This document shows positions 56,192 to 59,699 of a stretch of DNA of 59,699 nucleotides, piece after piece (the first letter of the stretch is position 1; each line of letters opens with the position of its first letter). Below the pieces are notes generated by a model. That model ran no database searches, was not told the DNA's origin, and saw only the letters and a list, made by a program, of their open reading frames with translations. This stretch comes from DATBRV01 sp036560145 (GTDB taxonomy: Bacteria; Myxococcota_A; UBA9160; SMWR01), in assembly GCA_036560145.1 (NCBI GenBank), contig DATBRV010000137.1, positions 1-59,699 of the forward strand, given 5' to 3'. Position numbers and translations under genes: made by a program.

Positions 56192-57427
56192 ATGAAGAGC
56201 GTCGACGCGGGGCAGGTCCGCAGGCTGGCCGAGAGCTTCGGCACGCCCTGCTACGTCTACACCGCGGAGGTGATCCGCGATCGCATCCGCTCGCTCGCCG
56301 CCTTCGACGTGGTGCGCTTCGCCCAGAAGGCCTGCTCGAACCTGCACATCCTGCGGCTGGTGCGCGAGCAGGGAGCGTTGGTGGACGCCGTTTCCCTCGG
56401 CGAGATCGAGCGGGCCCTGCGCGCGGGCTTCCGCCCCGGCGGCGAGCCGGCCGAGCTGATCTACACCTCGGACGTGATCGACGAAGCGACACTCGATCGG
56501 GTCATCTCGCTCGGAATCCCCGTCAACGCCGGCTCGGAGGACATGCTCGACCAGCTGGGCAGGCGCCGGCGCGGCCACCCGGTCTGGCTGCGCGTGAATC
56601 CGGGCTTCGGCCACGGCCACTCCCGCAAGACGAACACGGGCGGGGAATCGAGCAAGCACGGGATCTGGCACGAGAACCTGGACGGCGCCCTCAAGAGACT
56701 CGACGAGCACGGCCTCGACCTGATTGGCCTGCACATGCACATCGGCTCCGGCACCGACTTCGAGCATCTCCAGAAGCTGGCCACCGCGATGGCGTCGCAG
56801 CTGCGCAGCCTCGGGCGCGACCTGCGCGCGATCTCCGCTGGCGGAGGGCTTCCGATTCCGTATCGCGCGGGCGACGCGCCGCTCGACGTCGCCGCCTACT
56901 TCCGGGTCTGGGACGCCGCGCGCCGGAGCATCGAAGCGCAGCTCGGCCACGCGGTGCAGCTCGAGATCGAGCCGGGACGCTTCCTGGTGGCCGAATCCGG
57001 TCTGCTGCTGGCGGAGGTGCGCGCCATCAAGACGGTGGGCGGGAACCGCTTCGTGCTGGTCGACGCCGGCTTCGACAACCTGGTGCGGCCCGCGATGTAC
57101 GGGAGCTGGCACGAGATCTCGATCGTGCGCCGGGAGGGCGGCGCGGCGGCCGGCCCGAGCGTGCCCACGATCGTGGCGGGCCCCCTCTGCGAGTCGGGCG
57201 ACGTCTTCACGCAGGGAGAGGGCGGCGTGGTGCTGCCGCGCGATCTGCCCGAGGCGCGCGTGGGCGATCTGGTCGTGATCCACGACGCCGGCGCCTACGG
57301 CGCGAGCCAGGCGAGCAACTACAACTCCCGCCCCTACGCGCCCGAAATCATGCTCGACGGCGGGAAGCCGCGCCTGATCCGCCGCCGGCAGACCCTGGAC
57401 GAGCTATTCGCGCTCGAAGAGGTGTGA
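56192..57427 (+). CDS. lysA: Diaminopimelate decarboxylase
   Basis: 411 residues; PLP enzyme that makes L-lysine from meso-diaminopimelate. PLP lysine K46 in RFAQKACSNLHILRL; HMHIGSGTDF, AISAGGGLPIPY, LEIEPGRFLVAESG and the catalytic GPLCESGDVFTQ are present, ending RLIRRRQTLDELFALE. The sequence is strikingly close to the E. coli enzyme along its length (for example WLRVNPGFGHGHSRKTNTGG and AGAYGASQASNYNSRP), rather than to the more divergent YAxKAN branch. GGGAG precedes ATG 56192. No other lysine or cell-wall pathway genes are adjacent; three bases separate it from the convergent GNAT gene. Confidence 0.95.
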   Translation: MKSVDAGQVRRLAESFGTPCYVYTAEVIRDRIRSLAAFDVVRFAQKACSNLHILRLVREQGALVDAVSLGEIERALRAGFRPGGEPAELIYTSDVIDEATLDRVISLGIPVNAGSEDMLDQLGRRRRGHPVWLRVNPGFGHGHSRKTNTGGESSKHGIWHENLDGALKRLDEHGLDLIGLHMHIGSGTDFEHLQKLATAMASQLRSLGRDLRAISAGGGLPIPYRAGDAPLDVAAYFRVWDAARRSIEAQLGHAVQLEIEPGRFLVAESGLLLAEVRAIKTVGGNRFVLVDAGFDNLVRPAMYGSWHEISIVRREGGAAAGPSVPTIVAGPLCESGDVFTQGEGGVVLPRDLPEARVGDLVVIHDAGAYGASQASNYNSRPYAPEIMLDGGKPRLIRRRQTLDELFALEEV

Positions 57428-57430
57428 GCC

Positions 57431-57901
57431 TCAGCCCTCGCGATCGATCGGCGGGAGCAGCTTGCCGAGGCTGACGCGCTCCTCGACGCGGTAGCCGAGC
57501 TGGCGCCAGAAGCCCACCGCGGCGGGATTCGTCGCCAGCACCTGGAGATTCAGCTTCGCGCAGCCGCGCGCGCGCAGCAGCGCTTCCATCGCCTCGACGA
57601 TGGCGCGGCCGTGGCCGCGTCCGCGCGCTTCGGGCGCGACGGCCACCTGGTAGAGCCAGCCGCGGTGCCCATCCCATCCGCCCATCGCGGTCGCGACCAG
57701 CCTGGCTTCCGCGTGCCCGACCAGCAGCAGCTCGGGATCGGCGCCGAGCTTGCGCCGGATGCTCTCGCGCGGCTGGTTGTGCGGGGCGGGGTCCGGGAAC
57801 ACCGCGCCGAGCAGGTCGACCAACGGCTCCAGGTCGCGATCCCGATAGGCCCGGATCTGGAGCTGCGCGCGGCGCTTCGGACGCGGCTCCCCACTCGTCA
57901 C
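57431..57901 (-). CDS. GNAT-family N-acetyltransferase (YpeA-like)
   Basis: 156 residues. Acetyl-CoA binding loop is LYQVAVAPEARGRGHGRAIV (R-G-x-G-x-A/G) and the C-terminal GYRVEERVSLGKLL matches the YpeA group, as does MGGWDGHRG. These acetylate amino groups on small molecules or proteins; substrate unknown. GTG 57901 is preceded by GGGGAG. Confidence 0.85.
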   Translation of the reverse strand: MTSGEPRPKRRAQLQIRAYRDRDLEPLVDLLGAVFPDPAPHNQPRESIRRKLGADPELLLVGHAEARLVATAMGGWDGHRGWLYQVAVAPEARGRGHGRAIVEAMEALLRARGCAKLNLQVLATNPAAVGFWRQLGYRVEERVSLGKLLPPIDREG

Positions 57902-57903
57902 GC

Positions 57904-57909
57904 TACGCT
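57904..57909 (+). promoter_or_regulatory. Probable -10 element of the Nudix gene
   Basis: TACGCT about 33 bases before ATG 57943; the same short region serves the divergent GNAT gene. Confidence 0.3.
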
Positions 57910-57942
57910 CCCCGCCCTGTTCGCCCGAGGCCAGCGTAGCCG

Positions 57943-58454
<512 letters not shown>

Positions 58455-58461
<7 letters not shown>

Positions 58462-58886
58462 CCGCCGCGCGAGGCCGGCCCCTGCCCGCGCGCCTTGCCG
58501 GGCAGCGAAGACCGGGGGGCGCCATGCCATCCGCGCAGCCCGGGCGGCAACGAGGCCTCCACGATCCCGACCCAGTCGCCGTCGAGACGGTCGCAGCGCT
58601 CCCAGCGCCCCCCGCCCTCCTGGCGGTAGTAGAACTCGCCCCAGAAGTACGCGCCGGGCTGGCCGACCACGACGTAGACGCCGAGGCCCTTGTCGAAGAC
58701 CACCTCGGCGCCTTGCGGCGTCTTGGCACGGTAGCCGTGTGCGGGCGCGTGCGGCGGCGGACCCTGGCCGCGCGAAACCTGCTGCGGGGCGGTCTCCTGC
58801 ACGACGACCTGCGTGCAAGCGGATCCGGAAAGGCCCAGCGCGATCGCCCCGATGACGATCGCGAGCTGCCGGCCTGCTCTCGACAT
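58455..58886 (-). CDS. Small lipoprotein of unknown function
   Basis: 143 residues. Signal peptide with lipobox SGSAC (about residue 24), a proline-rich linker, then a compact beta-rich domain with GYRAKTPQGAEVVFDKGLGV, YVVVGQPGAYFWGEFYYR and RWERCDRLDGDWVGI, a layout found in short periplasmic or outer-membrane lipoproteins. No family I can name. GGGGGG precedes ATG 58886. Confidence 0.75.
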
Positions 58887-58942
58887 GAATCCCCCCCGGC
58901 CGATGGCCCGTGCGTGGGAGGGATTCGTCGGCTGGACGACGC

Positions 58943-58958
58943 CGAGGCCTGAGCCTCG
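58943..58958 (-). terminator. Short hairpin downstream of mscL
   Basis: CGAGGC and GCCTCG with a four-base loop, ten bases after the mscL stop. No T-run, so termination is uncertain. Confidence 0.3.
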
Positions 58959-58967
58959 CGGGCGCGC

Positions 58968-59411
58968 TCAGGCGGGCTGGAGCGTCGACGTGCAGTGCGC
59001 GCAGCGAGTCGCCTTCACCGGGACGCTCGACAGGCAGTGCGGGCAGTCGCGCGTGGTGGGGGCCTCGCCGGGCTTGCCCTTCAGCGCCTGGAGCCGGTTG
59101 GCAGCCCGCACGACCAGGAAGATCACCAGGGCGATGATCAGGAAGTTCACCACGGCGTTGAGGAAGAGCCCGTAGTTGAGGGTCGCGGCGCCGGCCTTCT
59201 GGGCCTCCGCCAGCGAGGCGAACTCGGCGCCCGAGAGGCTCAGGTACAGGTTGCTGAAATCGACGTTGCCGAGCAGCAGGCCGATCGGCGGCAGGATCAC
59301 GTCGTTCACGAACGACGTCACGATCTTCCCGAAGGCGCCGCCGATGATCACGGCGACGGCCAGATCGAGCACGTTTCCGCGCAGGATGAAGGCCTTGAAC
59401 TCATTGAACAT
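58968..59411 (-). CDS. mscL: Large-conductance mechanosensitive channel with C-terminal zinc ribbon
   Basis: 147 residues. Helix S1 and TM1: FKAFILRGNVLDLAVAVIIG, GAFGKIVTSFVNDVILPPIG; TM2: FLNAVVNFLIIALVIFLVV. This is the normal MscL pore, opening on membrane tension to release solutes. Unlike E. coli MscL, the cytoplasmic tail ends in a rubredoxin-like zinc ribbon, C-P-H-C...C-A-H-C. GGAGG precedes ATG 59411. Confidence 0.95.
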   Translation of the reverse strand: MFNEFKAFILRGNVLDLAVAVIIGGAFGKIVTSFVNDVILPPIGLLLGNVDFSNLYLSLSGAEFASLAEAQKAGAATLNYGLFLNAVVNFLIIALVIFLVVRAANRLQALKGKPGEAPTTRDCPHCLSSVPVKATRCAHCTSTLQPA

Positions 59412-59459
59412 GGCGGGTCCTCCGGGCCGGCGGGCAGGCGGCCCGCTGGCGAGGCCGCC

Positions 59460-59481
59460 ACTCTAGCAGCCGGGCTATCCT
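59460..59481. promoter_or_regulatory. Divergent -10 elements: mscL (-) and antiporter (+)
   Basis: Minus strand TAGAGT (59465-59460) leads to ATG 59411; plus strand TATCCT (59476-59481) in GGGCTATCCTGCGCGCC leads to ATG 59508. Confidence 0.4.
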
Positions 59482-59507
59482 GCGCGCCTGCCCGCGCGAG
59501 GTAGCAG

Positions 59508-59699
59508 ATGGCCCATTCGCTGGCGCTCCCGTTCTGGACGGTGCTGCCATTCACCGGCCTGCTGCTCTCGATCGCGATCCTGCCGTTGCTGACGCCACGC
59601 TTCTGGGAGTCGAACCGGAGCAAGGGTCTGGTCGCGGGGCTCTTCGCCGCACCGGTGGCGCTCTACCTGCTGCTGGCGCACGGAGAGGCGGGCCTGCAC
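59508..59699 (+). CDS. NhaD-like sodium:proton antiporter, N-terminal part (partial)
   Basis: The frame runs off the end of the window after 64 residues. PFWTVLPFTGLLLSIAILPLL and the following PRFWESNRSKGLVAGLFAAP resemble the start of NhaD-type Na+/H+ antiporters (ion transporter superfamily), with two hydrophobic helices in the visible part. SD-like GAGG before ATG 59508. Identification is from the N-terminus only. Confidence 0.6.
   Translation, partial: MAHSLALPFWTVLPFTGLLLSIAILPLLTPRFWESNRSKGLVAGLFAAPVALYLLLAHGEAGLH

Overview
The window is GC-rich (about 70% by eye) and densely coded. It looks like a chromosomal stretch of a Gram-negative, LPS-making bacterium: it carries kdsA, a fused lptF-lptG, a MacAB-TolC-type efflux operon, a BamE-like lipoprotein and mtgA. 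Gene content resembles the former Deltaproteobacteria (Myxococcota- or Binatota-like lineages): SCP-x-type thiolase, acyl-CoA dehydrogenase, CarF/PEDS-type desaturase, a zinc-finger/histone-fold protein and an RRM RNA-binding protein. This placement is an inference from family content only. I saw no phage, IS, transposase, rRNA or CRISPR; the single tRNA is tRNA-Phe(GAA).

Layout. 1-2.8 kb: end of an M16 peptidase, gamma-glutamyltransferase, a cyclophilin lipoprotein. 2.85-8.7 kb: tRNA-Phe, a very large PAS/GAF hybrid histidine kinase, an ACT-like protein, a BamE-like lipoprotein, a phosphoglycerate-mutase-family phosphatase. 8.9-12.5 kb: a flippase-like membrane protein, an RRM protein with a long structured leader, a small basic protein, a NYN-domain protein and an SDR. 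12.5-18.9 kb: PHP metallohydrolase, acyl-CoA dehydrogenase, LptF-LptG fusion. 19.0-28.9 kb: an envelope/lipid region with a LicC-like nucleotidyltransferase, KdsA, a GT-A/ELM1 fusion, a MobA-like nucleotidyltransferase, a phosphoesterase, and a four-gene phospholipid operon (CDP-alcohol phosphatidyltransferase, exported lipocalin-like protein, diacylglycerol-kinase-like protein, Tam41-like CDP-DAG synthase) bounded by a promoter and a strong hairpin. 29-35.8 kb: two SDRs, a MarR regulator, a DUF192 lipoprotein, an SCP-x thiolase, a GPH/MFS transporter and an alpha/beta hydrolase. 35.9-44.6 kb: PlsB, two-domain VOC protein, GST, 2OG-Fe(II)-like oxygenase, M1 aminopeptidase, PEDS/CarF-like desaturase and a small membrane protein. 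44.7-51.9 kb: zinc-finger histone-fold protein, YdjM-like membrane protein, an APH-like kinase, then tetR-tolC-macA-macB(ATPase)-macB(permease). 52-59.7 kb: ferritin-like protein, VOC, MtgA, a 55-residue SEC-C protein, a C45-like hydrolase, LysA, GNAT, MTH1-like Nudix, a lipoprotein, MscL with a zinc ribbon and the start of an NhaD-like antiporter.

Genome style. Genes alternate strand every one to five genes. Of 14 convergent pairs, 11 overlap, seven of them by exactly four bases through CTAG or TTAG. Most transcription units start with a TAnnnT -10 hexamer followed by a GC block; in at least five genes the start codon lies only 6-7 bases after that hexamer, predicting leaderless mRNAs. Lipid and envelope genes dominate: PlsB makes lysophosphatidate, the 24.7-28.9 kb operon can in principle take diacylglycerol to phosphatidate, CDP-DAG and a phospholipid, and the CarF-like enzyme could desaturate ether lipids to plasmalogens.
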